A DNA stretch of 41,216 nucleotides from an uncultured Bacteroidota bacterium (lineage in GTDB: Bacteria > Bacteroidota > Bacteroidia > Flavobacteriales > Flavobacteriaceae). The stretch covers positions 1 to 41,216 of the forward strand of contig CAILWV010000082.1 in assembly GCA_903838055.1 (NCBI GenBank). The letters are read 5' to 3'. The position numbers and the translations under genes are program-made. Under the pieces are notes generated by a model. It had not been told where the DNA came from, searched no databases, and worked only from the letters and a program-made list of their open reading frames with translations. Below, in pieces: positions 32,980-41,211 of the stretch (position 1 is the first letter of the stretch; every line of letters begins with the position of its first letter).

Positions 32980-33825
32980 ATGTCTGACATTAAACAACTA
33001 CAAGATTTAACAACACAAGTACGAAGAGACATACTTCGGATGGTTCATGCAGTAAATTCAGGTCATCCAGGGGGATCTTTGGGTTGTGCTGAATTTATGG
33101 TAGCCCTATACCAAAAGATTCTAATTCGTAAAGAAGAATTTGATATGAACGGATCAGGTGAAGATTTATTTTTCCTTTCAAACGGTCATATATCTCCACT
33201 TTTTTATAGTGTATTAGCTAGAAGCGGCTATTTTCCGGTTTCTGAATTGGCAACTTTCAGAAAATTAAATTCTCGTTTACAAGGCCATCCAACCACCCAT
33301 GATAATTTACCTGGTGTTCGAATGGCATCTGGATCTTTAGGTCAAGGTTTATCTGTTTCTATTGGTGCAGCTCAAGCTAAAAAACTAAACAACGACAAAA
33401 ACTTAGTATATGTTCTTACTGGTGATGGCGAATTACAAGAAGGTCAAAACTGGGAAGCTATAATGTATGCTTCTGCTAAAAAAGTAGACAACATTATTGC
33501 AATCGTTGATTTAAACGGTAAGCAAATTGATGGTTCTACAGACGAAGTATTACATATGGGGAATATCAAAGCTAAATTTGAAGCTTTTGATTGGGATGTA
33601 TTAGAAATTAAGGAAGGAAATAATCTAGAAGCTGTAATCAATGGAATGAGTGAAGCAAAATCAAGCACTGGGAATGAAAAACCAGTTTGTGTTTTACTTT
33701 ATACCGAGATGGGTAACGGTGTAGATTATATGATGCATACGCATGCATGGCATGGTAAAGCTCCAAATGATGATCAGTTAGCTCAAGCTTTAGAACAAAA
33801 CCCAGAAACTTTAGGAGACTATTAA
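32980..33825 (+). CDS. Transketolase, N-terminal (TPP-binding) subunit
   Basis: 281 residues that correspond to the first half of a normal transketolase. It transfers two-carbon units in the pentose phosphate pathway with thiamine diphosphate. Motifs: HAVNSGHPGGSLG near residue 23, SNGHISPLFYS, SGSLGQGLSVSIG, and the TPP/metal motif GDGELQEGQNWEAIMYAS with DLNGKQIDG. The second half is a separate gene at 34547. Split transketolases are common in Bacteroidota, but the halves are normally adjacent; here a secreted-protein gene starts directly after this stop codon. Confidence 0.95.
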   Translation: MSDIKQLQDLTTQVRRDILRMVHAVNSGHPGGSLGCAEFMVALYQKILIRKEEFDMNGSGEDLFFLSNGHISPLFYSVLARSGYFPVSELATFRKLNSRLQGHPTTHDNLPGVRMASGSLGQGLSVSIGAAQAKKLNNDKNLVYVLTGDGELQEGQNWEAIMYASAKKVDNIIAIVDLNGKQIDGSTDEVLHMGNIKAKFEAFDWDVLEIKEGNNLEAVINGMSEAKSSTGNEKPVCVLLYTEMGNGVDYMMHTHAWHGKAPNDDQLAQALEQNPETLGDY

Positions 33826-34521
33826 ATGAAAATTACATTTTTTATATTGTTTGTTTTCTTTTATTCATTTGTTTTTTCTCAAAATGAAAAAATGAGTTAT
33901 TACTTTGATACAAGTACAGAGAGTAATGTCAAACAATATAAAATTAATCTTTTTTCAAAAGTCAATTACTTTACAAATTCAAAGGATTCAACTTATACGA
34001 TGAGTATTTATGAAAATAAAGATTCTATATATGCTCGTTTATTTGATTACAAAAAATCAATTCTTGTGAATTTTGAATTGCAATCCTCCTATAACAACAC
34101 TAATGATTTAAATAAATTAATTAATAGTAGACTCTATAAATATTTAACTTATACTAGAGAGAGAATAAATAAAAAAAATGTTGAAGATTTTGAATATGAA
34201 ATGGACACTGTTAATAATCAAACTTTAGTTCATTTGACACTATTTAAAAATAAAAAACGAAAAAAAATTATTAATGAACATTATTACTATTTTACCAACA
34301 AAGAAAATATTATAAGTTTTAGTAATAATAATTTGAAAGAATATTTACTTAGAAAGTATAATTTAATAGAAATTAAGAATCAAAATTTAGAGAAAACAAT
34401 ATGCGTTGAAAATGGGAAAAAATCAACTGAAAATGAAATTGTAAACATCAAGAAAATAGACTATTCCTTTTCATTTATAGCAGATCAAATTTTTCCAAAA
34501 ACAAACAATTTTATAAAATAA
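33826..34521 (+). CDS. Secreted protein of unknown function inserted between transketolase halves
   Basis: 231 residues. The ATG abuts the TAA of the transketolase N subunit. Residues 1-19 (MKITFFILFVFFYSFVFSQ) are a Sec signal peptide. The mature part is polar and rich in Lys, Asn, Tyr and Ser, with few features: NSKDSTYTMSIYENKDS, a Lys-rich KNKKRKKII, and single widely spaced cysteines. There is no T9SS domain, lipobox or membrane helix after the signal. It matches no family I recognise. It looks AT-richer than the flanking subunits, which would fit a late insertion. Co-expression with transketolase is likely from the lack of a gap, but no functional link is apparent. Confidence 0.75.
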   Translation: MKITFFILFVFFYSFVFSQNEKMSYYFDTSTESNVKQYKINLFSKVNYFTNSKDSTYTMSIYENKDSIYARLFDYKKSILVNFELQSSYNNTNDLNKLINSRLYKYLTYTRERINKKNVEDFEYEMDTVNNQTLVHLTLFKNKKRKKIINEHYYYFTNKENIISFSNNNLKEYLLRKYNLIEIKNQNLEKTICVENGKKSTENEIVNIKKIDYSFSFIADQIFPKTNNFIK

Positions 34522-34546
34522 AAAGAATATTTAGCAACACAACGAA

Positions 34547-35500
34547 ATGAAAAAATATACAAACACAGGAAGTAAAGATACACGTTCGGGATTTGGTGCT
34601 GGAATGACCGAATTAGGACAAAAAAACGAAAATGTTGTAGCACTTTGTGCCGATTTAATAGGTTCTCTAAAATTTGATGATTTTAAAAAAAATCATCCAG
34701 AGCGCTTTTTCCAGATTGGAATTGCAGAAGCTAACATGATTGGAATAGCTGCAGGATTAACCATAGGTGGTAAAATACCTTTTACAGGAACTTTCGCTAA
34801 CTTTTCAACAGGAAGAGTTTACGATCAAATACGCCAATCTGTAGCTTATTCGGATAAAAATGTAAAAATTTGTGCATCTCACGCAGGATTAACACTTGGT
34901 GAAGATGGCGCAACTCACCAAATATTAGAAGATATTGGTTTGATGAAGATGCTTCCAGGAATGACAGTCATAAATACCTGCGATTATAACCAAACCAAAG
35001 CTGCTACATTAGCAATTGCTGACCACCACGGACCAGTTTATTTACGTTTTGGTAGACCAGTAGTGCCTAATTTTATGCCTCAAGATGAGCCTTTTATCAT
35101 TGGAAAAGCTATATTGCTGAACGAAGGTAAAGATGTAACAATTATTGCTACAGGTCATTTAGTTTGGGAAGCATTACTTGCTGCAGAAGCTTTAGAAGCA
35201 AAAGGAATTTCAGCAGAAGTAATTAATATTCATACTATTAAACCTTTGGATGAAGAAGCAATATTAAAATCGGTCGCTAAAACAGGTTGCGTAGTTACTG
35301 CTGAAGAACACAATATACTTGGTGGTTTAGGAGAAAGTGTAGCAAGAACTTTAGCTTTAAACAATCCAAAACCTCAAGAATTTGTTGCAGTTCAAGATTC
35401 GTTTGGAGAAAGTGGTACTCCAGCTCAATTAATGGAAAAATATAAATTAAACAATCAGGCAATAACGGCAGCTGTAGAGCGAGTAATTAAAAGAAAGTAA
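34547..35500 (+). CDS. Transketolase, C-terminal subunit
   Basis: 317 residues that match the pyrimidine-binding and C-terminal domains. The catalytic Glu lies in RFFQIGIAEANMIGIAAGL near residue 60, and CASHAGLTLGEDGATHQ and the final DSFGESGTPAQLMEKY follow. It forms the active enzyme with the N subunit at 32980, since both halves make the thiamine site. It lies 25 bp after the inserted secreted-protein gene and is followed by a perfect terminator. Confidence 0.95.
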   Translation: MKKYTNTGSKDTRSGFGAGMTELGQKNENVVALCADLIGSLKFDDFKKNHPERFFQIGIAEANMIGIAAGLTIGGKIPFTGTFANFSTGRVYDQIRQSVAYSDKNVKICASHAGLTLGEDGATHQILEDIGLMKMLPGMTVINTCDYNQTKAATLAIADHHGPVYLRFGRPVVPNFMPQDEPFIIGKAILLNEGKDVTIIATGHLVWEALLAAEALEAKGISAEVINIHTIKPLDEEAILKSVAKTGCVVTAEEHNILGGLGESVARTLALNNPKPQEFVAVQDSFGESGTPAQLMEKYKLNNQAITAAVERVIKRK

Positions 35501-35520
35501 TTACAAAAATAGTTTAACAA

Positions 35521-35551
35521 AAAAATCCTGAAATTCAATTTCAGGATTTTT
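35521..35551 (+). terminator. Bidirectional terminator between transketolase and ferredoxin
   Basis: AAAAATCCTGAAATT (35521-35535) and AATTTCAGGATTTTT (35537-35551) form a perfect 15-bp stem with a single C between them. Both strands have T-rich ends, so it serves the convergent genes on both sides. Confidence 0.9.
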
Positions 35552-35568
35552 TATTTAAAGTTGTTTGT

Positions 35569-35919
35569 TTATTCGTTATGTAAGAAAGATTGTCTATTTA
35601 AAAGTGTCTCTTCAGATTCAATATGATTATCATCAGGAATACAACAATCTACAGGGCATACTGCAGCGCATTGTGGTTCTTCATGAAAACCTTTACATTC
35701 TGTACATTTTCCTGGAACAATGTAATAAATATCGTCTGAAATTGGAGTTTGAGCAGCATCTGAATCTACTTCTGTTCCATCAGGTAAAATAACTTTCCCT
35801 TTTAGTTTCGTTCCATCCTTGTATCGCCAATCATCTGCACCTTCATAAATTGCAGTATTAGGACATTCAGGCTCACATGCTCCACAATTAATACATTCGT
35901 CTGTAATTATTATTGCCAT
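35569..35919 (-). CDS. 2[4Fe-4S] ferredoxin
   Basis: 116 residues. The first cluster motif is [12 protein letters not shown] (residues about 10-21) and the second is [18 protein letters not shown] (about 73-90), with the wide C-x8-C spacing of the Chromatium/Azotobacter-type ferredoxins. Two further Cys follow (VDCC). Between the clusters is a ~50-residue insertion ([21 protein letters not shown]) that is longer than in the classic family. It is an electron carrier in the cytoplasm; partners are unknown. It is divergent from the LuxC-like gene. Confidence 0.93.
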   Translation of the reverse strand: MAIIITDECINCGACEPECPNTAIYEGADDWRYKDGTKLKGKVILPDGTEVDSDAAQTPISDDIYYIVPGKCTECKGFHEEPQCAAVCPVDCCIPDDNHIESEETLLNRQSFLHNE

Positions 35920-35981
35920 TTTTAATTTTAGATATAAGTTAGATATTAGATATAAAAATCTATTATCCTAAATGATTTGTT

Positions 35982-35989
35982 TAATTTTG
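35982..35989 (+). promoter_or_regulatory. -7 element of the LuxC-like gene
   Basis: TAATTTTG matches TAnnTTTG exactly. It lies downstream of the TTG at 35977 and 38 bp before the ATG at 36028, supporting the ATG as the start. Confidence 0.5.
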
Positions 35990-36027
35990 CAAAATTACAA
36001 TCAAAACCATTCATATACAAGTTGCAA

Positions 36028-37086
36028 ATGTTACAAATCGAAAAAAAAAACTGCTTTATTGAATTAGGAAAGTTTTTAAATCAATTTTCATTAAATAATT
36101 CGACACCAAATCCATCTGTAATAAACAACAATTTGTTTTATGATGATTTTTTAAATCTAATAGAATTATCGAAATCTCATAATGGATGGTTTACACCTGA
36201 ACAAGTTCATTTTGCACTACAATCATGGGCAGAAGCACTAACTGAGGAAAACCTCAATCTTTGGTTATCTAAATATGATTTTAACAATGTGCAACCTAAA
36301 AATGTTGCTTTAGTATTAGCTGGAAATATTCCGCTAGTTGGATTCCATGATTTTTTAGCGGTACTAATTGCCGGACATAAAGTAGTAGTTAAAACATCAT
36401 CTAACGATCAAAAACTAGTACCTTTTTTATCAAAATATCTCATTTCCATTAATCCAAAATTAGATAATTTCATCACATTTACCGATGGAAAATTGGAAAA
36501 TTTTGATGCTGTTATTGCTACTGGAAGCAATAATACAGCACGTTATTTTGAATTTTATTTCAAGAACAAACCTAGTATTATTCGTAAAAACAGAAATTCG
36601 GTTGCTGTATTAACAGGAAATGAAACTCAAGAAGATTTATCAAATTTAGGGGAAGATATTTTTAGATATTTCGGATTAGGATGTAGAAATGTCTCGAAAT
36701 TATTTGTGCCTAAAGACTATAATTTTGATGCTTTTTTTCAAGCAATTTTCCAGCAAAAGGATGTTATTTATTATGAAAAATATGCTAATAATTATGATTA
36801 TAACAAAGCTGTTTTCCTAATGAGTAATTTTAAGTTATTAGATAACGAATTTCTAACAATCAAAGAGGATTCAAGTTATTCCTCCCCTATTTCTTCCGTA
36901 TTTTATGAATATTATGAAGATATAAATGAAATAAAAAATCGTTTACAGGCAGATGCCGAACAACTACAATGTATTGTATCCAATGGAATCATAGAAAACA
37001 GCATTTCATTTGGGCAATCACAAAAACCAAACCTTTGGGATTATGCTGATAATGTAGATACCCTCCAATTTTTGTTGACCATTTAA
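36028..37086 (+). CDS. Acyl-CoA reductase (LuxC family)
   Basis: 352 residues from the ATG at 36028. It is an aldehyde-dehydrogenase-fold protein: NVALVLAGNIPLVGFHDFLAVLIAGHKVVVKTSS is the nucleotide-binding part, AVIATGSNNTARYFEFYF follows, and the probable nucleophile is Cys219 in FGLGCRNVSKLF. Family members reduce acyl-CoA to aldehyde with NADPH. No lux genes are nearby, so the role is not bioluminescence; in Bacteroidota this gene is widespread and its substrate is unknown. It precedes serC. Confidence 0.85.
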   Translation: MLQIEKKNCFIELGKFLNQFSLNNSTPNPSVINNNLFYDDFLNLIELSKSHNGWFTPEQVHFALQSWAEALTEENLNLWLSKYDFNNVQPKNVALVLAGNIPLVGFHDFLAVLIAGHKVVVKTSSNDQKLVPFLSKYLISINPKLDNFITFTDGKLENFDAVIATGSNNTARYFEFYFKNKPSIIRKNRNSVAVLTGNETQEDLSNLGEDIFRYFGLGCRNVSKLFVPKDYNFDAFFQAIFQQKDVIYYEKYANNYDYNKAVFLMSNFKLLDNEFLTIKEDSSYSSPISSVFYEYYEDINEIKNRLQADAEQLQCIVSNGIIENSISFGQSQKPNLWDYADNVDTLQFLLTI

Positions 37087-37229
37087 GTAATAACAAAAAA
37101 TAAGTTGGTAAAACATGTTGTTAACTATTACGTTTTAGTTAATAATATAGCCTATTTCAATACTAATTCTAAACTCAATTTAAATACCTATTTCCGAAAT
37201 TTGCAGCATTAAAAATTGGATAACACACC

Positions 37230-38300
37230 ATGAAAAAACACAACTACAGCGCAGGACCTTGTATTTTACCTCAAGAAGTATTTGAAAAATCGGCTCAAGC
37301 CATTTTAAATTTTAACAACTCTGATTTATCGTTATTGGAAATCTCACATCGAAGCAAAGATTTTGTTGCCGTGATGGACCAAGCAAGAGCATTAGTATTA
37401 GAACTTTTAGGCCTTGAAGGAAAAGGATATCAAGCATTATTTTTGGCTGGAGGAGCAAGTTTAGAGTTCTTAATGGTTCCTTATAATTTGATGAAAACCG
37501 ATGGTAAAGCAGCTTATTTAGATACTGGAACTTGGGCAAACAATGCTATTAAAGAAGCTAAACATTTTGGAGAAACAATTGTTGTAGCATCTTCTAAAGA
37601 GCAAAATTACAACCACATTCCAAAAGAATATTCAATTCCAACTGATGCATCGTATTTTCACTGCACCAGTAATAATACTATTTTTGGAACCCAAATGAAA
37701 TCGTTTCCAGATACCTCTATTCCAGTGGTTTGCGATATGAGTTCAGATATTTTTTCAAGAACTTTAGACTTTTCTAAATTTGATTTAATTTATGCTGGTG
37801 CCCAAAAAAATATGGGTCCTGCCGGAACTACATTAGTAGTTATTAAAGAAGAAATTCTAGGAAAATCAGGACGTTATATTCCAAGTATGCTAGATTATGA
37901 AAAACATATCAAAGCAGAAAGTATGTATAATACACCACCCGTTTTTCCGGTTTATGCATCCTTATTAACACTAGAATGGTTGAAAAACCTTGGCGGAATT
38001 GCAGCAATTGAAAAAATTAACGAGGCTAAAGCAGCTTTGCTATATGCTGAAATTGACAGAAATCCTTTATTTAAAGGCGCTGCCGCTGTTGAAGATAGAA
38101 GTATTATGAATGCAACTTTCTTATTAAATGATGAAAGCCACGCTCCTATTTTTGATAAAATGTGGAAAGACGCTGGTATTTCTGGTTTACCAGGACACCG
38201 CTCTGTTGGCGGATACCGCGCTTCTATGTACAATGCATTGCCTTTAGAAAGTGTTCAGGTTTTGGTAGATGTGATGAAAGAATTAGAAAATAATAATTAG
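37230..38300 (+). CDS. serC: Phosphoserine aminotransferase
   Basis: 356 residues. It transaminates 3-phosphohydroxypyruvate to phosphoserine with PLP, the second step of serine synthesis, and may also act in vitamin B6 synthesis. The opening HNYSAGPCILPQEVF, ISHRSKDF, FLAGGASLEF, the PLP-lysine in YAGAQKNMGPAG, and the terminal PGHRSVGGYRASMYNA are diagnostic. serA follows after a 212-bp spacer that holds a repeat element, so the two may or may not be one transcript. Confidence 0.97.
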   Translation: MKKHNYSAGPCILPQEVFEKSAQAILNFNNSDLSLLEISHRSKDFVAVMDQARALVLELLGLEGKGYQALFLAGGASLEFLMVPYNLMKTDGKAAYLDTGTWANNAIKEAKHFGETIVVASSKEQNYNHIPKEYSIPTDASYFHCTSNNTIFGTQMKSFPDTSIPVVCDMSSDIFSRTLDFSKFDLIYAGAQKNMGPAGTTLVVIKEEILGKSGRYIPSMLDYEKHIKAESMYNTPPVFPVYASLLTLEWLKNLGGIAAIEKINEAKAALLYAEIDRNPLFKGAAAVEDRSIMNATFLLNDESHAPIFDKMWKDAGISGLPGHRSVGGYRASMYNALPLESVQVLVDVMKELENNN

Positions 38301-38310
38301 TATTCAAGAG

Positions 38311-38451
38311 CTAATCCTGCTATTTGTTTCAAGCTTTTTCGCTTCAAGCCATTTTGTAATTTTGAAAATAGCTTCCTTTGGTCGCTTATTCAAAAAAAAC
38401 AAAAATTAGGCTTTCCACTTTAAAAGGCTTTCCACTACTATCAGGGCTAGG
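38311..38451 (+). repeat. Dispersed intergenic repeat-like hairpin element
   Basis: The spacer between serC and serA begins with CTAATCCTGCTAT (38311) and ends with the imperfect reverse complement ATCAGGGCTAGG, so its ends can pair. Inside, AGGCTTTCCACT occurs twice (38408 and 38425). Words of the type CCTGCTAT-x-TTTC ... TTTCCACT-x-CTATCAGGGCTAG resemble an intergenic repeat I recall from Flavobacterium genomes; no function is known to me. Its copy number cannot be checked here. Confidence 0.6.
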
Positions 38452-38512
38452 TATAAATCGTTAAAGGAAAACAATTAATTGAGTCGAAACTCACAAACTA
38501 ATAAACATAAAA

Positions 38513-39463
38513 ATGAAAGTATTAGCTAACGACGGAATTTCTAAAAGCGGAATTAAAGCTTTAGAAAAAGGAGGTTTTGAAGTAATTACCTCTAAAGTTG
38601 CACAAGAACAGGTTGCCAATTTCATAAACACTAATGATGTAACAGTGCTATTAGTAAGAAGCGCAACCAAAGTTCGAAAAGATATAATTGATGGATGCCC
38701 TGGATTAAAAGTTATTGGTCGTGGTGGTGTTGGAATGGATAATATTGATGTTGAATATGCGCGTGCTAATGGAAAACAGGTTATTAATACACCTGCTTCT
38801 TCTTCAGAAAGTGTAGCAGAATTAGTATTTGCTCACTTATTTACAGGTGTTCGTTTCTTACACGATTCCAATAGAACTATGCCATTGGAAGGTGAAACTA
38901 ACTTTGAAGGCTTGAAAAAAGCATATGCAAACGGAATTGAATTACGTGGAAAAACTCTTGGTATAATTGGCTTTGGACGTATTGGTCAAGCAGTTGCTAA
39001 AATGGCTCTCGGACTAGGAATGAAAGTTATTGCAGCTGATAAATTTGTAAATAAGGCCGAAATTAAAGTCGATTTTTACACTGGTCAGTTTGTTAATATA
39101 GATATTATCACCGAACCATTGGAAGATTTATTCAAACATTCGGATTTCATTACTTTGCATGTTCCAGCGCAAGATGGATATGTAATTGACACAGACGAAT
39201 TAGCGCAAATGAAAGATAATGTAGGAATTGTGAACTGTGCTCGTGGTGGAGTAATTAATGAAGTTGCATTAATAGAAGCTTTAGATAACAATAAAGTGCT
39301 TTTTGCTGGATTAGATGTTTTTGAGAATGAACCTACTCCTGAAATACAAATATTAATGCATCCAAGAATTTCACTTACTCCACATATTGGAGCTGCTACA
39401 TTAGAAGCACAAGATAGAATTGGAACCGAATTAGCAGAACAAATCATTAATATATTAAAGTAA
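38513..39463 (+). CDS. serA: D-3-phosphoglycerate dehydrogenase, short form
   Basis: 316 residues. It oxidises 3-phosphoglycerate to 3-phosphohydroxypyruvate with NAD, the first step of serine synthesis. GRGGVGMDNIDVEYARANG, the Rossmann loop GIIGFGRIGQAVAKMA near residue 149, and the catalytic Arg (NCARGGVINE), Glu (DVFENEP) and His (LTPHIGAATLEA) are all present. It lacks the C-terminal ACT domain of E. coli SerA (410 residues), so serine feedback through that domain is not expected. It has its own strong terminator. Confidence 0.96.
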   Translation: MKVLANDGISKSGIKALEKGGFEVITSKVAQEQVANFINTNDVTVLLVRSATKVRKDIIDGCPGLKVIGRGGVGMDNIDVEYARANGKQVINTPASSSESVAELVFAHLFTGVRFLHDSNRTMPLEGETNFEGLKKAYANGIELRGKTLGIIGFGRIGQAVAKMALGLGMKVIAADKFVNKAEIKVDFYTGQFVNIDIITEPLEDLFKHSDFITLHVPAQDGYVIDTDELAQMKDNVGIVNCARGGVINEVALIEALDNNKVLFAGLDVFENEPTPEIQILMHPRISLTPHIGAATLEAQDRIGTELAEQIINILK

Positions 39464-39491
39464 TTTAATAGATAATTTACTTTTAACAATT

Positions 39492-39521
39492 AAAAATCAA
39501 GTCAATGGCTTGATTTTTTTT
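39492..39521 (+). terminator. Terminator of serA
   Basis: AAAAATCAAG (39492-39501) pairs with CTTGATTTTT (39509-39518), a 7-nt loop between them, followed by more T residues. Confidence 0.85.
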
Positions 39522-39630
39522 ATATATTAATATGTGTGAACTATATAAATATCAGCATTTTTGTTATAACAAAATACAACTTAAACTGTATTACTTTTAT
39601 TTATTAAAATCATAACTAAATAATTGCAAA

Positions 39631-40029
39631 ATGAAATCAATAACAAAAATTGGGATTTTTATGGATCACTCTAAAGCACGCATAATTGAATTTTCAGATG
39701 AAGTGAAAGAAACCAAAATAATTGAATCTGATTTTACGTATCATGACAAAGTAGAAACTTTGAAAAGAAGTGAAAGTGAAATGAATAATAAAGAACAACA
39801 AAAATTATCTTCTTATTATAAAAATATTGCAGAAATAATTGAAAATTTCAACGAAGTCTTACTTTTTGGTCCTACAGATGCAAAAGTAGAATTATATAAT
39901 TTTTTAAAAAATCATCATAAATACGATAAAATAAAAATTGAAGTTAAAAATACCGACAAAATGAGAGAGGATGAACAACATCATTTTGTTAGAGATTACT
40001 ATAAAAAATTTGATTTCAAAAAAATATAA
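39631..40029 (+). CDS. Small soluble protein, possible eRF1-like/host-attachment fold
   Basis: 132 residues, no signal peptide and no cysteine. The N-terminus IGIFMDHSKARIIEF, then LLFGPTDAKVELYNFL, and the final QHHFVRDYYKKF are arranged as in the bacterial eRF1-like (baeRF, host-attachment) proteins, a family with a domain resembling release-factor eRF1. The match is remote and the name is an inference; a plain hypothetical protein is the safe label. It is monocistronic. A 12-bp perfect palindrome (TTGTTATAACAA, 39561-39572) lies upstream and may be an operator. Confidence 0.7.
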   Translation: MKSITKIGIFMDHSKARIIEFSDEVKETKIIESDFTYHDKVETLKRSESEMNNKEQQKLSSYYKNIAEIIENFNEVLLFGPTDAKVELYNFLKNHHKYDKIKIEVKNTDKMREDEQHHFVRDYYKKFDFKKI

Positions 40030-40071
40030 GAAACCTAACTGCCTATAATTTTTTTCTGTTCATAAATTAAG

Positions 40072-40079
40072 TAAATTTG
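40072..40079 (+). promoter_or_regulatory. -7 element of the small membrane-protein gene
   Basis: TAAATTTG matches TAnnTTTG exactly, 16 bp before the ATG at 40096. No -33 TTG is seen. Confidence 0.45.
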
Positions 40080-40095
40080 TAGAACTTTTAAAAAC

Positions 40096-40425
40096 ATGGG
40101 AAATCTTAAACAACGTTGGAACCTCTCTAATAACTGGCAAATTTTTGTCATAATATTAGTATTTGCAATAACTGGTTCCACGGCAGCAATGATATCTAGA
40201 CCAATTTTAAAATGGATAGGAGTTTCTAAAGAAACACACCACATTGCTCTATACCTATTATTATACTTTGTTATAATTTTTCCAATTTATCAAATATTAT
40301 TAGTAACATTTGGTTTTCTTTTCGGTCAATTTCGATTTTTCTACTCATTTGAAAAAAAAATGCTTTTAGCAATGAAATTGGGGTTTGTAATAAGATTATT
40401 AGAAAAGAAAAAAGGAACTAAATAG
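40096..40425 (+). CDS. Small membrane protein, DUF6787-like
   Basis: 109 residues with two long membrane helices (about 16-36 and 50-76). The start LKQRWNLSNNWQIFVIILVFAITGS, an Arg-Pro break (SRPILKWIG), and a final FFYSFEKKMLLAMKLG segment near GFLFGQFRFF resemble a Bacteroidota family of small membrane proteins that I think is DUF6787. The function is unknown. A terminator hairpin overlaps its stop codon. Confidence 0.72.
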   Translation: MGNLKQRWNLSNNWQIFVIILVFAITGSTAAMISRPILKWIGVSKETHHIALYLLLYFVIIFPIYQILLVTFGFLFGQFRFFYSFEKKMLLAMKLGFVIRLLEKKKGTK

Positions 40426-40434
40426 TTCCTTTTT
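40409..40434 (+). terminator. Bidirectional terminator overlapping a stop codon
   Basis: AAAAAGGAACT (40409-40419) pairs with AGTTCCTTTTT (40424-40434), with loop AAAT. The stop codon of the small membrane-protein gene lies in the loop and stem. On the minus strand it also ends in T residues, so it can serve the convergent folE. Confidence 0.85.
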
Positions 40435-40463
40435 AAATCTATATAATATTTATTAAATAAAAA

Positions 40464-41135
40464 TTACTTATTCTGTTGAATCAAGTTAAAAAAGTCATTT
40501 CTATTTTCTTTTTGATTAAAAACACCACCATATTGAATGGTTGATGTATAACTAGATTCATCTTTTATTCCTCTACTAGAAACACAAAGATGAGTGGCTT
40601 CCATAACTACAATTACATTATCTGTATCTAATACAGTTTTTAATTCGTTGAAAATTTGCATAATTAACCGCTCTTGTACCTGAGGTCGTCTAGAATAGTA
40701 ATCAACAATTCGGTTCAACTTAGATAATCCAATTACCTTACCGCTAGAAACATAACCAATATGTGCTTTGCCAACTATTGGTAAAAAATGGTGCTCACAA
40801 GTAGAATTAAAACTTATATTAGCTTCTACAAGCATTTTATCATAGTTGTAACTGTTATCAAAAACAGAAATTTTTGGCTTATTATCTGGATTTAAACCTG
40901 AAAATATTTCCTGAATAAACATTTTAGCAACTCTATGTGGAGTCCCTTGAAGGCTATCATCATTCATATCTAATCCCATTTCTTCCATAATGATATGAAA
41001 ATGTTTTTCGATAGTAGCCATTTTCTCAGCTTCCGATTTGTCAAATGCATCAGATCTTAAAGGAGTTTCGGCAGATGTCATTTGATGGTTATCACCAATC
41101 AATTCGTAAATCTCTTTTTCTAATATAGTTTTCAA
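40464..41135 (-). CDS. folE: GTP cyclohydrolase I
   Basis: 223 residues from the TTG at 41135. It converts GTP to dihydroneopterin triphosphate, the first step of folate and pterin synthesis. The zinc ligands are in STCEHHFLPIVGKAHIGY and HLCVSSRGI; GLSKLNRIVDYYSRRPQVQERL is the family core. The first ATG (41081) would start at MTSAETPLRSDAF, but the residues before it (EIYELIGDNHQ) resemble the IGDNH that flavobacterial FolE proteins carry just before the PLR-DAF motif. So the TTG start is favoured. It is monocistronic and convergent with the small membrane-protein gene. Confidence 0.93.
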   Translation of the reverse strand: MKTILEKEIYELIGDNHQMTSAETPLRSDAFDKSEAEKMATIEKHFHIIMEEMGLDMNDDSLQGTPHRVAKMFIQEIFSGLNPDNKPKISVFDNSYNYDKMLVEANISFNSTCEHHFLPIVGKAHIGYVSSGKVIGLSKLNRIVDYYSRRPQVQERLIMQIFNELKTVLDTDNVIVVMEATHLCVSSRGIKDESSYTSTIQYGGVFNQKENRNDFFNLIQQNK

Positions 41136-41200
41136 TATTGTTTTTGTTTATTTTGTTCAACAAATATATAAAAAAATTAAACAAAATAATTTTACAAATT

Positions 41201-41211
41201 AAAGGAGGTGA
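41201..41211 (+). promoter_or_regulatory. Extended Shine-Dalgarno sequence at the right edge
   Basis: AAAGGAGGTGA matches the anti-Shine-Dalgarno end of 16S rRNA over at least ten bases, five bases before the window ends (AGATAT follows the GGAGGTG). Bacteroidota genes usually lack such a signal, and none of the other starts in this window has one. A coding start is expected just outside the window on the + strand. Confidence 0.75.

Noticed and set aside
36028..37086. LuxC-like protein as part of a luciferase operon
   Set aside because: No luxA, luxB, luxD or luxE homologue is nearby; the neighbours are ferredoxin and serine synthesis genes.
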